DNA from: UBA9662 sp002729415
GTDB lineage: Bacteria; Poribacteria; WGA-4E; UBA9662
Reading direction: 5' to 3'
DNA length: 64,000 nucleotides
Assembly: GCA_002729415.1 (NCBI GenBank)
Contig: PBXZ01000100.1
Coordinates: 1 to 64,000, forward strand
Position 1 is the first letter of the stretch. Each line of letters opens with the position of its first letter. Position numbers and translations under genes: made by a program. The notes below the pieces were generated by a model. The model worked only from the letters and a program-made list of their open reading frames with translations. It was not told where the DNA came from and ran no database searches. Of this stretch, positions 46,105 through 55,742 are shown in pieces.

Positions 46105-46839
46105 TCAATCATTCAAGTTCGACTGTGAATCCATTCCAAGCAGTCGCTTTAAGGTGGGAGAAGCATCTTCAATGATCTCTGGTGCAATTAACCTCAGGTG
46201 ATCTTGCTGTGGTTTCATAAAAGAACGACAGAAAAAACCTAGTAAAGCAACTCGATCCTGATCAGTGCGATTTTCGCCACTACTATGCCATATATGCCCA
46301 TGGACAATAATAATGTCTCCTTTCTTGCCGGTGACTTGAATAATATCGTCGTATGTCCCTCCAGATGAAGGGCCATAGCCACGCTTGTGACTTCCAGGGA
46401 CAAGGCGCGTGGCACCATTTTCCAAGCTAAAATCATCAAGCAAATAGACGCTATTGGCACAAAGAGCAAAGGATGGATGTGGCGTTGGAAGACTACTCAA
46501 TGGATAATCAATATGTAGCTCGGAAACGGGAGATCCTGACCCAATTAGATTGACTGTAAAACTGCTTAAAGTGCAATTTTTTCCCAACAAATATTCTTGA
46601 AACTCCAGTACTAACGGATGTTGTATCATGTCAGCAAAGACTTTACCTTTGTTTACCAAATTCCATACACGCTGTGATCTATTATCTAAGTATAATTGTG
46701 CTCCTAACTCTCGTTCTTTTTCAACCAGCTCAACCGACCTTTCCCTGAGTACACTAACCTGATTAGTTGTTAAAACCTCCCTCAGCACAACATAACCGTG
46801 CTCGTCAAGATGAGCGAAGAGCTTTTCTTTACCACTCAT
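46105..46839 (-). CDS. Phytanoyl-CoA dioxygenase (PhyH) family protein
   Basis: The protein of about 244 residues has the PhyH start (FAHLDEHGYVVLREVLTTNQV), the HxD pair in SELHIDYPL, the NGATRLVPGSHKRG segment, the distal His in HIWHSSGENRT, and Arg in DRVALLGFF. All three iron ligands and the 2-oxoglutarate Arg are in place. ATG 46839 is preceded 6 bases upstream by GGGGGA; earlier in-frame ATGs at 46857 and 46845 have no spaced ribosome site. The substrate is unknown. Confidence 0.9.
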   Translation of the reverse strand: MSGKEKLFAHLDEHGYVVLREVLTTNQVSVLRERSVELVEKERELGAQLYLDNRSQRVWNLVNKGKVFADMIQHPLVLEFQEYLLGKNCTLSSFTVNLIGSGSPVSELHIDYPLSSLPTPHPSFALCANSVYLLDDFSLENGATRLVPGSHKRGYGPSSGGTYDDIIQVTGKKGDIIIVHGHIWHSSGENRTDQDRVALLGFFCRSFMKPQQDHLRLIAPEIIEDASPTLKRLLGMDSQSNLND

Positions 46840-47067
46840 TACCATTCCCCCAAACAAAACGCTATATAAAGATTATAAAAATGAAACATCATAAAAAAAT
46901 CACATTAATCCAGATCATTATATCTTCATTAAACTAACGTGACTTCCAACAAAAATGAAATCACAATCTCAAACAAGTCATAGTAGAATTTGGATCAGCA
47001 TTCTAGTCAATCAGAAAATCTCCATCATAAACACTTTCAGCAAAACACGTGCAATGGGGGACAGTGT

Positions 47068-48537
47068 TCATGGAAACACTTCTACGTGAGGTATAAATGA
47101 CATATCTTCATCTAACGGATACATAGGACGCGAGACAATTTCGTGTCCTAATGTTCTAATGTTAGGACTGGCAGCACCTGGCACATCGATAGTCATATTC
47201 CTCACAGCCCAAGCATCATAAAGATGATACGGCGTATGAGGTAATTTAACAATAATGACATCGAATTTTTTCGGATCTTGCCCCAAACCAAGATACATTG
47301 AATAATCACACAAAACACCAGGTTGAGTTGAAACAACGATGGTGATATTTTTGGCTCTTAGGATAGCGAGAGAACCAGCATTCTCCACCCTACCACCTTG
47401 TGAAAAATACTTGCCAGCCGACAGCATTTCCACCATAACCTCCACTTTCAGTGGAATAAAACGAGAGTCTTTGGTTCCACCAAGCGGAACAATAATAGTT
47501 TGGCCTATCCCCTTCTCCATCGCTTTCTCAACAGCAGGTTCGTCTCGAATTGGGAAAAGCACCCGACCATTATAATCACTCTGCAAAAATCCCTTAAGAA
47601 TAACATTGCTGGTCCCCGGTGCCCCAGAACTGGTAGCATCAGCCGCATCAGAGAAGATAACCGATCCATCTGCTTTTTTCGCTATTTCAATTGCATCTTC
47701 CACTCCGTATAATACACACTGCATACGCGCCCGCATGGCCCAAAAATCGGTTCCCAGTTTCAAAGCCTCTTGTTCAGCCAATTTCTTATTATCATCGGTG
47801 ACCACTACAATTCTGGACCCTTGTTCGGGGACATCGGTAGGCGGATGTCCGAGCATAATACCTGCAGCCAACACGTCGTCCCGTTCCTCAAGGAGTTCAC
47901 AGTACCGTATGAGTGTCCCGTGCACACCAGTGGCCGTCTTCAGCTCATCACCACGCACCATGGTCGGCGTATAAACGCTAGCTATAAAAGGCTTTGCTCC
48001 ATCGAGAATACGTAACAACATTCCAGCCGCACGCTCTCCCAGCTGGTACCAATCAATATGGGGATAAGTATGCAGGATTGCAACTCCATTGATATTTCGC
48101 AACATGCGCTGAGTAAGAGTGCCATGCATGTCCAACGAAATCACGATAGGTACATTAGGCCCCAAAATCTTTCGTGTTTCCTCTAGAAGGTAGCCTTCCG
48201 GATCTTTTTCCTCTTCCGCTGCCATTGCACCATGCATAGAAAAATAGAGTGCTTCGACATCGACATTGTTTTCTTCGATAGCTTCAAGGCATTCCTTAGC
48301 AATTTGATCAAAGCACATTTGGGTAATGGTGCCTCCTGCACCCATACTAGCGCTATAAGCAGGTACAAGTTCTACATCAGCTTGTTGAGAAAAAACATTT
48401 AGGGCACCACTAATGTCCTGACGACCAGCGTCGAATAAACCTTGACCAAATCGAACGTTAAAATGCTCATAGGTGGTCGGATTAGGATGAAACGAGTTGG
48501 TTTCCTGAAAACAATTGGCAACGATGATTTTAGACAC
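47068..48537 (-). CDS. M81 family metallopeptidase (MlrC-like)
   Basis: The 489-residue protein matches the MlrC/DUF1485 family: the start IIVANCFQETNSFHPNPTTYEHF, the metal site SLDMHGTLTQ, FSMHGAMAAEE, and TYPHIDWYQLGERAA. MlrC degrades linearised microcystin in Sphingomonas, but most family members act on unknown substrates and are common in catabolic clusters. It starts with GTG and has AGGAAGG seven bases upstream. It stands alone between the PhyH gene and a stretch of degraded sequence. Confidence 0.9.
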   Translation of the reverse strand: MSKIIVANCFQETNSFHPNPTTYEHFNVRFGQGLFDAGRQDISGALNVFSQQADVELVPAYSASMGAGGTITQMCFDQIAKECLEAIEENNVDVEALYFSMHGAMAAEEEKDPEGYLLEETRKILGPNVPIVISLDMHGTLTQRMLRNINGVAILHTYPHIDWYQLGERAAGMLLRILDGAKPFIASVYTPTMVRGDELKTATGVHGTLIRYCELLEERDDVLAAGIMLGHPPTDVPEQGSRIVVVTDDNKKLAEQEALKLGTDFWAMRARMQCVLYGVEDAIEIAKKADGSVIFSDAADATSSGAPGTSNVILKGFLQSDYNGRVLFPIRDEPAVEKAMEKGIGQTIIVPLGGTKDSRFIPLKVEVMVEMLSAGKYFSQGGRVENAGSLAILRAKNITIVVSTQPGVLCDYSMYLGLGQDPKKFDVIIVKLPHTPYHLYDAWAVRNMTIDVPGAASPNIRTLGHEIVSRPMYPLDEDMSFIPHVEVFP

Positions 48538-49677
48538 AATACCCTTCCTAGATCAACAATGAGTTAAGTAACAAGTACAAACCTTGGCTATAGATCTAAA
48601 ATGTAAAAGGCGGTGAAGCATAAATCTTTGTTAGCTCTAACTCGGAGAATGTTAGGTATGAACGAGCCATATTTACCCCAAAATCAANCTAACATGAATC
48701 AGCATACCCNCAAATTCCCTGTGAATTCCCACCAAAAACAGAGCAGCACATCTCAACTATATTCGTAGTACGATCAACAGCCCATCATCATTTACGATAT
48801 GNAGTGCTGAATGTAAGATGGAATCTGATCCGAAGGTCCTGCGCCCCGCATACAGCCCAATCTCTACGAACTTGGACATAATCTCCGAACAACTTCTTGA
48901 TTCCAAACATTTAAATTCATACAATATATCATAATGCATCATTATCCAAACGCTGAGAATCTCACAACAACATCATTACCTAAACCCGTTATTCCAAAGA
49001 CGACATCCCAATCACATTGATGCCATGCATCTCCAACACAACCACTCACTCCACCTTTACCCTACCCATCTTGTGTACTGCAGAATTAACATCATTCCTA
49101 CCTTGAACGTCAAACTTGCATGTTTCCCAATCAATCGCATGTCTCAAGACCAACTTCATCCTCCGAGAGTACCATGATCAAGCAAATAATGCACATTGAG
49201 AACCAAGGTACAATTGGGAACACAAACAAAAGTGGGATCAAGTTTTATTTAACCATGATCCGCATATTTAAGTAAGCACAAAATAAAATCAAACAAGCAA
49301 AAATAGCAAAGTACAGCAAGAATCCTATATTGCACCAAATATCTGGGCAAGTGCTCGAGTTTTTTTCATTTAAAAGTTCACATCCAACATTTCTAAGATC
49401 ATCTACAATCTCAATATCGCTCAAGCGCTATATAAGGCTAACCCAAAATACAACGAAATTAAAGCTGAAGAGTATTCGAAATCAGCGTGGGATTCGAAAA
49501 AAGACTCGCAGAACCATTTCTATGATAAACTGTAAGAAACTAAGGCTATCGGTAGAATTTCAAATATTGTATTGCTGAAAAACCAACAAGCTATTCGTTA
49601 CAATCAAATAAGTGGGGAATATCATGGCAGGAATGGAATAATGGGCGAATCGAGTGCTTTTATGTACACCTGTCAGT
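48538..49677. other. Long gene-poor region with decayed coding sequence
   Basis: No intact gene is visible in 1.1 kb. Part of it (48757-49159, minus strand) looks like a decayed gene, listed separately. On the plus strand a frame around 49375-49530 reads sensibly (for example ANPKYNEIKAEEYSKSAW) but has no start and overlaps other open frames, so I do not call it. Confidence 0.4.
48757..49159 (-). pseudogene. Possible decayed coding sequence, family unknown
   Basis: Three frames on the minus strand in sequence give protein-like text. The first reads MKLVLRHAIDWETCKFD and NSAVHKMGRVKVE. The second reads GDAWHQCDWDVVFGITGLGN and VVVRFSAFG, then two stops. The third reads MSKFVEIGLYAGRRTFGSD and HIVNDDGLLIVLRI. 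The order, spacing and aromatic content suggest one gene broken by two frame changes. I do not recognise the family. It could be a relic of a gene once paired with the M81 peptidase downstream. Confidence 0.35.
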
Positions 49678-49878
49678 TCAAAATCTGAAGGGTTGTTTGC
49701 GCAAATACAATAGCATTGTTTCTTTCTGCTCCAATGTGTTTCGGAGCTGTTCTAACTCACCTTTAAGTTCATCAACTTGAGATTCCAGTATTTGTATCAT
49801 TGAGATTCCAAGAACTTCGTGAACAGTGTCAATACTAACGCCTAATTTTTCTGCTGCATCTTCTAATGTAAACCACAT
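49678..49878 (-). CDS. Small helix-turn-helix protein with coiled coil
   Basis: From ATG 49878 the product is about 66 residues: MWFTLEDAAEKLGVSIDTVHEVL resembles a MerR/excisionase-type DNA-binding helix-turn-helix, and the rest (ILESQVDELKGELEQLRNTLEQKE) is a clear heptad coiled coil. An upstream ATG at 49905 adds nine residues that look unlike the domain. It may be a small dimeric regulator or a recombination directionality factor-like protein. It sits alone in a gene-poor region. Confidence 0.5.
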   Translation of the reverse strand: MWFTLEDAAEKLGVSIDTVHEVLGISMIQILESQVDELKGELEQLRNTLEQKETMLLYLRKQPFRF

Positions 49879-49905
49879 AAACTTAATGCCAATGTAATTG
49901 ATCAA

Positions 49906-50222
49906 ATCCCATATCTTGTATACCTAACGAACCACATGTTACAGATGTTTCGCTAAAAGCATTAATTCAAATATAAACATATACCATATCGATATTACCG
50001 TTTTACCTATGTGGATCCGTATTCCCACTACTCAAAATGAAAATTATCTTTAACATCTATTATAAGCGAATCTGTCAGAAACAACGTACTCATATCAAAC
50101 TTACTATTAANTCAATTGAAATAAGNATGTTGGCTGNCAATATGTTTCCTAGTATTAAGACCAGAAGANACTAAGAAANTATANTAGACTAANCCNACTC
50201 AATTCTGAAAGTTGGTTTTTNC
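49906..50222. other. Intergenic region before the binding-protein gene
   Basis: AT-rich, with several Ns near 50110-50222; no open frame, repeat or clear promoter pair is visible. Confidence 0.35.
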
Positions 50223-51971
50223 ATGAAGAGCAATTCTGTATTCATTTTAGCNTTNATTTTNTCGGNTACGATTTTNAGTAATTATGTAGTTGCCCTAAAA
50301 AGCGTCCCTAGAGAAGANACAGTTATTTTTGATGCTTACGGAAAAATGGCTAATCCTCGCAATTTTAACTGGATGGTTCCGGGTACATCTCGAAGCCAAG
50401 GTATGCATCAGGCCGTTTGGGAACCACTCTTTATACTAAATTACGAAACAAATCAAATAGAACCCTTTCTGGGTAAGAGTTTTATCTCGAACGACAATAT
50501 GGACATCTGGACACTTAAAATCCGCAGTGATGTAACATGGGCTGACGGTGAGATATTTGATGCCGATGACATTGTATTCACCATCAAGACCTTATTAAAA
50601 GATGAGACAAAAACCCTAGCCGAAGCTGCGAATATGCAACAATGGATAGCAGATATACAAAAGATTGACGACTTAACCATTCAGTTTGACTTAAAATCGC
50701 CCAATCCCCGGTTTCAACTGGACTACTTTTCGGTCCGGGTTTGGGGAAACGTTGTGATTCTTCCAGAACATATTTGGAAGGATAAAGACCCTTTTACATT
50801 TAATTTCTATAATCCATCAAAAAATTGGCCTTTTGGTACAGGACCATATCAATTAGCGAGTGCTAGCGAAAATGAGTTCGTATATGATCGACGTGATGAT
50901 TGGTGGGGGATTAAAGCAGGCTTTCATCAGACCCTTCCTGCTCCCAAACGGTTAATTTGGATCGTAACTGGGGCAGAAGAAAACAGGTCATTGTTGGTTG
51001 CCGACAGTCAACTTGATAGCGTTGGAGGAATCACACTCGGCGCTTTCGAAGCAATTCAAGCTATTAACCGAAATGTCATCGCTTGGAAAAGCCATATGCC
51101 TTTTGTTTGGCTAGACCCTTGTCCACGCCAAATGTCTTTGAACCATACGACCAAACCTTGGAATAGCCCTGACATGCGGAAAGCACTTAGTCTAATGATC
51201 AACCGCCAACAACTTGTTGAAATAGCTTATGAAGGAACATCAATTCCATCCAAGACTCTCTTTGTTGAATACGCTGGAATGGAACCCTACATCAACACAA
51301 TCAAGAATCTATGGATTAATCCAACTGCAAACGTAAAATCAGGACAGCGGCTAATTGAAGAGAATGGTTGGCGTATCAATACTAATGGATTTTACCAGAA
51401 GAACGACACATTACTTTCGCTCAATATCCAAACTCATGAAGCGGGTATTGAGCTACGTCGAGTCGCAGAAGTGATTGTTGAACAATTAAGAATGGTAGGC
51501 ATTCATGCTACAACACGTGCCGTTGCTGGCTCAACCTGGAATGACAACAAGGCCTTCGGTAACTTTGAAGCCGTCATAGACTGGGACGCCTGCGGATCAG
51601 TCAACGAACCATGGATCACTATGAACCGTTACACAACCCAATTCTATCGACAAATTAGCGAGCGTGCGCCTGGTCTAAACAACTTTGTCCGTTGGACTGG
51701 ACAAAAAGCCAAAACATACAGTCGGATAGTCAGCCAAATCGGCATCCTTCCCTTAGGAGATCCTACTATTGACCCATTGTTTGCGGAAGCAATGGAGATC
51801 TATTTATCCGAACAAGTCACTATTCCACTGACGCAAGCTGTCCAACTTGTGCCTTTTGATACCACTTACTGGACAGGATGGCCAACGGCAAGGAACAATT
51901 TTATTCAGCCAGCAACCTGGTGGATGAGCGCACATAGAATTATCCATAACCTCCGCAAAGCGAGGAATTAG
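50223..51971 (+). CDS. ABC transporter substrate-binding protein, oligopeptide type (SBP_bac_5)
   Basis: The 582-residue protein has a hydrophobic leader (partly masked by Ns) and the family-5 binding protein landmarks: WEPLFILNYETNQIEPFLGKSF, WTLKIRSDVTWADGEIFDADDIVFTIK, and the FGTGPYQLASASENEFVYDRRDDWWG lobe. Such proteins deliver peptides, glycosides or opines to Opp/Dpp permeases, but no permease or ATPase genes are nearby, so it is an orphan here. WADG is the usual signature Trp-Asp-Gly site. The ligand is unknown. Confidence 0.9.
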   Translation: MKSNSVFILXXIXSXTIXSNYVVALKSVPREXTVIFDAYGKMANPRNFNWMVPGTSRSQGMHQAVWEPLFILNYETNQIEPFLGKSFISNDNMDIWTLKIRSDVTWADGEIFDADDIVFTIKTLLKDETKTLAEAANMQQWIADIQKIDDLTIQFDLKSPNPRFQLDYFSVRVWGNVVILPEHIWKDKDPFTFNFYNPSKNWPFGTGPYQLASASENEFVYDRRDDWWGIKAGFHQTLPAPKRLIWIVTGAEENRSLLVADSQLDSVGGITLGAFEAIQAINRNVIAWKSHMPFVWLDPCPRQMSLNHTTKPWNSPDMRKALSLMINRQQLVEIAYEGTSIPSKTLFVEYAGMEPYINTIKNLWINPTANVKSGQRLIEENGWRINTNGFYQKNDTLLSLNIQTHEAGIELRRVAEVIVEQLRMVGIHATTRAVAGSTWNDNKAFGNFEAVIDWDACGSVNEPWITMNRYTTQFYRQISERAPGLNNFVRWTGQKAKTYSRIVSQIGILPLGDPTIDPLFAEAMEIYLSEQVTIPLTQAVQLVPFDTTYWTGWPTARNNFIQPATWWMSAHRIIHNLRKARN

Positions 51972-52012
51972 CTATGATCTTGTAACCCACTAAAGAATTT
52001 AGAATACAATTC

Positions 52013-52930
52013 TCAGCCTAAATCCCAAGGTGGATCCTCCGGCAACAGAACATCAAATTCAGTAATCAACTGATCCTGATACTCCCCTTCATATGTACTA
52101 CCAAGAAATTTATCAATTCCCTGCTCAAAGAATTTCTGCCATGATTCCTCTTCATATCCTGGGTTAACAGGAAAGAATAGAGCATCGACACTTTCGGCCG
52201 CTTTCAGATCGCCAGGAGAATCCCCAATCATGATAATATGATCAGCCGCATATTTACTCTTGGCCGCAATAGACAGATGCTCGGCTTTTACTCCCATTTC
52301 CTGACCTGCGATTAAAGCAACATACTCACTAATACTGTGTTCATCCCATTCACGCTTGAGAGCTTCATAGGGTGTTGCCGACACAACAATCATGTCAGCT
52401 TTTCCTACTAATTGCTGCAAACTTTGGCAAACGTAAGGAAAAGGAGGTAGGTTGTAAACAATTTCGGATATAGTCTTATTAACATCAAGACTCCATGCCA
52501 TGATCTGGCTCAATTCTTCCAATCGCGCACCAGTTGCATTTTTAATAACTTGATCAAGAGCAGGATTTCCGAGTTTAGTTTCGGTCTTTGTCCACTCTCG
52601 GAGATAAGGTAAGGCAGGGATCTGCACCCCAGTCCGTTTGACTTTCGGCATTTGACTCAAAAAATCAAAGGCTAAAATAATAGCTTTAAAACGATTAATA
52701 CCACGTGTTTTAGAATACAAATTGACAAAATCCCACACTTGATGAACCTGTCGAGAAATAGCCGCTAGTCCGAAGTATTTAATCAAATTAACACTAAAGC
52801 TGTCATTATGCTTAACTTCCATAGAATTAAAAGCACAGCCATCGGAATCAATACCGACAAAAAAATCGTGTTGAGGCTCAAACGCCTTCAATTCAGCTTG
52901 CAAATCTTGTCCCATACTGTTTTCTCCCAT
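52013..52930 (-). CDS. HAD family phosphatase-like protein
   Basis: From ATG 52930 the product is 305 residues. It has HAD motif I in VGIDSDGCAFNS (Asp-x-Asp), motif II in IVVSATPYEALKREW, and motif III/IV in AKSKYAADHIIMIGDSPGD. A helical cap lies between. The start is two bases after the gnd stop, and ATG 52915, with GGGAG upstream, is an alternative. Longer upstream reading overlaps gnd and is unlikely. It could be a sugar-phosphate phosphatase linked to gnd; that is inference from context. Confidence 0.8.
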   Translation of the reverse strand: MGENSMGQDLQAELKAFEPQHDFFVGIDSDGCAFNSMEVKHNDSFSVNLIKYFGLAAISRQVHQVWDFVNLYSKTRGINRFKAIILAFDFLSQMPKVKRTGVQIPALPYLREWTKTETKLGNPALDQVIKNATGARLEELSQIMAWSLDVNKTISEIVYNLPPFPYVCQSLQQLVGKADMIVVSATPYEALKREWDEHSISEYVALIAGQEMGVKAEHLSIAAKSKYAADHIIMIGDSPGDLKAAESVDALFFPVNPGYEEESWQKFFEQGIDKFLGSTYEGEYQDQLITEFDVLLPEDPPWDLG

Positions 52931-52931
52931 C

Positions 52932-54395
52932 CTATACTTCAATTTCCGGTCTGCCTTCAAGCATCCATTCAGTATGAAAGACAACTGGCTCCCCAACCTG
53001 ATCAACAATGATATCCCCGTCACTATTAACCTTGTGGTAGGTGTGAGCACCAAAATAATCGCGCTGTGCCTGAATTAAGTTAGCCGGAACTCTAGCACTA
53101 CGATAGCTATCAAAATATGCCAAAGCTGAACTGAAGGCTGGAATTGGTATACCAAGTTGGGTAGCAGCCACAATTACACGACGCCAATTCGGCTGCGTGG
53201 ATTCAATTACATCCCGAAAATAGTCATCGAGAAGCAGATTTAGCAAATTCGGATTGCGGTCAAAAGCCTCTGCAATTCGATACAAAAACTTAGCCCGGAT
53301 AATACATCCACCGCGCCAACCCAGACTGATCTGCCCAAAGTCAAGGTTCCAATCATAGTCAAAACTAGCTTGGCGCATCAAGCCAAAACCTTGGGCATAT
53401 GAACATATTTTAGCCGCATACAGTGCGTCACCAATAGCATTTAGAAATTGCTTCTTGTCTCCCTCGAACTCAACTTTTGGTCCACTGAGGACTTTGGATG
53501 CCTCAATCCGTTCACTCTTAACAGCAGAAATACAACGTGCAAAAACGGCTTCCACAATGGTTGGAACAGAGACACCAAGAGTCAAGGCAGAAATCCCTGT
53601 CCATTTACCCGTTCCTTTCTGACCAGCCTGATCGAGAATTTGATCAACTAGCGGAACACCTGATTGATCAAATTGGGTNAAAATATCGGCGGTGATCTCA
53701 ATCAGGTATGATCCTAATTCTCCCTGATTCCATTGATCAAAAGCCCGATGAACCTCCTGGGCATCCATACCAAGCACTTGTGTCATCAAAGCATAAGCTT
53801 CACAAATGAGCTGCATATCCCCATATTCAATTCCATTATGCACCATTTTGACATAGTGTCCAGCCCCATCGTCACCAATATAGGAACAACAAGGCATACC
53901 GTCCACTTGAGCAGCAATTTTGGTAAAAATAGGTTCAACAAGTGAATACGCTTCTGCTGATCCTCCAGGCATCATTGCTGGCCCTTTCAACGCACCTTCC
54001 TCACCACCTGAAACTCCCGTGCCAATAAAAAGAAATCCTTTTTCCGTTATGGATGCGGAACGGCGGATAGTATCCATATAATTCGAGTTGCCACCATCAA
54101 TAATTAAATCTCCTTTATCCAAGTGGGGCACCAGCATATCGATAAATTGGTCAACAGGATCACCGGCTTTGACCAACAAGATGATCTTTCGCGGCCTCGA
54201 AAGTGCATCGATGAACTCCTCAATTGATTTAGTCCCGACAAAACCCTTATTCTTGGCACGTCCATTGATAAGATTATCTACCTTTGAAATAGTACGGTTA
54301 AAAACGGCAATTGAAAAGCCCTTACTCTCTATGTTCAAAGCAAGGTTTTCACCCATTACGGCTAGACCTATCAGACCAATATCAGCTTTTTGCAA
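52932..54395 (-). CDS. gnd: 6-phosphogluconate dehydrogenase (decarboxylating)
   Basis: The 487-residue enzyme has the NADP-binding start IGLIGLAVMGENLALNIESKGF, the substrate region FIGTGVSGGEEGALKGPAMMPGG, catalytic Lys in GHYVKMVHNGIEYGDMQ, and the C-terminal GWRGGCIIRAKFL and QRDYFGAHTY. It oxidises 6-phosphogluconate to ribulose 5-phosphate in the pentose phosphate pathway. It uses a TTG start preceded by AGGAG. The HAD gene follows immediately. Length is normal. Confidence 0.97.
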   Translation of the reverse strand: MQKADIGLIGLAVMGENLALNIESKGFSIAVFNRTISKVDNLINGRAKNKGFVGTKSIEEFIDALSRPRKIILLVKAGDPVDQFIDMLVPHLDKGDLIIDGGNSNYMDTIRRSASITEKGFLFIGTGVSGGEEGALKGPAMMPGGSAEAYSLVEPIFTKIAAQVDGMPCCSYIGDDGAGHYVKMVHNGIEYGDMQLICEAYALMTQVLGMDAQEVHRAFDQWNQGELGSYLIEITADIXTQFDQSGVPLVDQILDQAGQKGTGKWTGISALTLGVSVPTIVEAVFARCISAVKSERIEASKVLSGPKVEFEGDKKQFLNAIGDALYAAKICSYAQGFGLMRQASFDYDWNLDFGQISLGWRGGCIIRAKFLYRIAEAFDRNPNLLNLLLDDYFRDVIESTQPNWRRVIVAATQLGIPIPAFSSALAYFDSYRSARVPANLIQAQRDYFGAHTYHKVNSDGDIIVDQVGEPVVFHTEWMLEGRPEIEV

Positions 54396-54530
54396 GTCGT
54401 TATTCTCCTAAGTTTATTAATAGAACCTACATGCAATAAGGTAAAAAACGCCATATCAACTATTAATGAAGGGATTCCTCGTTCCAACTCACCAAATGAC
54501 ACTCCCACCCTATGCAAGAAAGTTAAATGT

Positions 54531-55325
54531 TTAGTACTTACGCTGCCAACTCCAACTTTCACTCCCAGATATTAGTGCACGCATCTCGTCAGGCAAAGTT
54601 TTGACGAACTCTGGATCAACTTCATTTCCAGGCCAAGGTTGAAACATAGTTGGTGTATAACCAGCAATTAATATCGTTCTCTCCTTATCAGATGTAATTG
54701 CTGTTGTACTATGAATTAATGATTCAGGAAACAACAGGACATCTCCAGCTTCAGCCTCCACTTGACAAACAAGACTGTCATCCGACATAGCAGCCTCAAT
54801 TATTTCACTCCGATCCCAAGTCAAGCGATGACTACCTGGAATAAAAGCTGTTCCCCCATCGTCCGGACCAACATCCGTCAAATAAGCAAGAGTTTTGACA
54901 AAAACACAGTGAAACTTGTTTTGTTCGATATAAGTTCCCCAACCGTGTTGGGTCCCACGGTGAAAACCAATTGGATTATAACAACGTTTTTCCAATTCCC
55001 GCAGATCAGCATCTGGATCGCGGCTATTAATNATCGCTTCTGTCTCTTCCAATCGAACCTTTCCACCNACAACTTCCTCCACAAGAGGAACAAGCTTAGN
55101 ATGAACTGCATACTCCAACAGAGCTGAATCATACTCTACCAAATTGCCGAGCAAGACATAATGGTCACTGTTCCGCTTTACATATACACGGCTGTCGACA
55201 TCCAAATTTGGATCCTTGTCAGCCCTATGAAGAGCAGACTTCATCCGCTCAACCTCACCTAATGTCAAAACATTTTTCAGTAAAACATACCCGTAAATAT
55301 CAAAATGCAGACGCTGCGATACCAT
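54531..55325 (-). CDS. PhyH-like protein with HxG iron motif (possible halogenase-like)
   Basis: A PhyH-superfamily protein of about 264 residues with the LHFDIYGYVLLKNVLTLGEVERM start, AYLTDVGPDDGGTAFIPGSH, distal His in ESLIHSTTA, and Arg in DKERTILIAG. Where the family has HxD, it reads GFHRGTQHG (plus 54954-54962), so the iron-binding Asp is a Gly. The same change (HxA or HxG) is seen in 2-oxoglutarate-dependent halogenases such as SyrB2 and WelO5, which bind halide there. An inactive or differently liganded oxygenase is the alternative. ATG 55325 is preferred to 55349. Confidence 0.8.
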   Translation of the reverse strand: MVSQRLHFDIYGYVLLKNVLTLGEVERMKSALHRADKDPNLDVDSRVYVKRNSDHYVLLGNLVEYDSALLEYAVHXKLVPLVEEVXGGKVRLEETEAXINSRDPDADLRELEKRCYNPIGFHRGTQHGWGTYIEQNKFHCVFVKTLAYLTDVGPDDGGTAFIPGSHRLTWDRSEIIEAAMSDDSLVCQVEAEAGDVLLFPESLIHSTTAITSDKERTILIAGYTPTMFQPWPGNEVDPEFVKTLPDEMRALISGSESWSWQRKY

Positions 55326-55356
55326 TAANCTGACTATGTTTTGATCCATCTCCTTG

Positions 55357-55707
55357 TTANCCTTTTTTTAATTTNGGGTTNTCGAGATGCCTTTTNTCGT
55401 CCCGTTTTGTCTTTTTTTCAATTGACCGNCGAAACGCTGATTCGAGATCTATGTGAGTCTGGTTTGCCAGACAAATCAACACAAANAGAACATCGGCCAT
55501 CTCTTCTGCTAAATCAACCTCCATATCGGACGTTTTGAAGCTCTGATCGCCGAAACGNCGGGACATAATTCTGGCCACTTCCCCCACCTCTTCCATCAAA
55601 ATCGCGGTATTAGTCAATTCTGAGAAATAACGTATACCAATCGTTTGAACCCAGTCATCAACCAGTTTNTGACAGTTTTTCAAAGTAAGTTCCACANCAT
55701 AAATCAT
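55357..55707 (-). CDS. MazG-like nucleotide pyrophosphohydrolase
   Basis: From ATG 55707 this is about 116 residues. The MazG fold signature is present: EEVGEVARIMSXRFG with the EExxE-type acid pair and DLAEEMADVXFVLICLAN with the second acidic motif. Such proteins hydrolyse non-canonical or excess NTPs. A longer frame reaches 55761 but overlaps murJ and lacks a family-like start. The C-terminus is Lys-rich with several Ns. Confidence 0.8.
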   Translation of the reverse strand: MIYXVELTLKNCXKLVDDWVQTIGIRYFSELTNTAILMEEVGEVARIMSXRFGDQSFKTSDMEVDLAEEMADVXFVLICLANQTHIDLESAFXRSIEKKTKRDXKRHLXNXKLKKX

Positions 55708-55742
55708 ATCACNGAGGCTAAATACTGTCAATCGACTTCCAG

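Noticed and set aside
49330..49578. 82-codon plus-strand ORF
   Set aside because: Low-complexity, basic composition, no ribosome site, and another frame in the same bases looks more protein-like.
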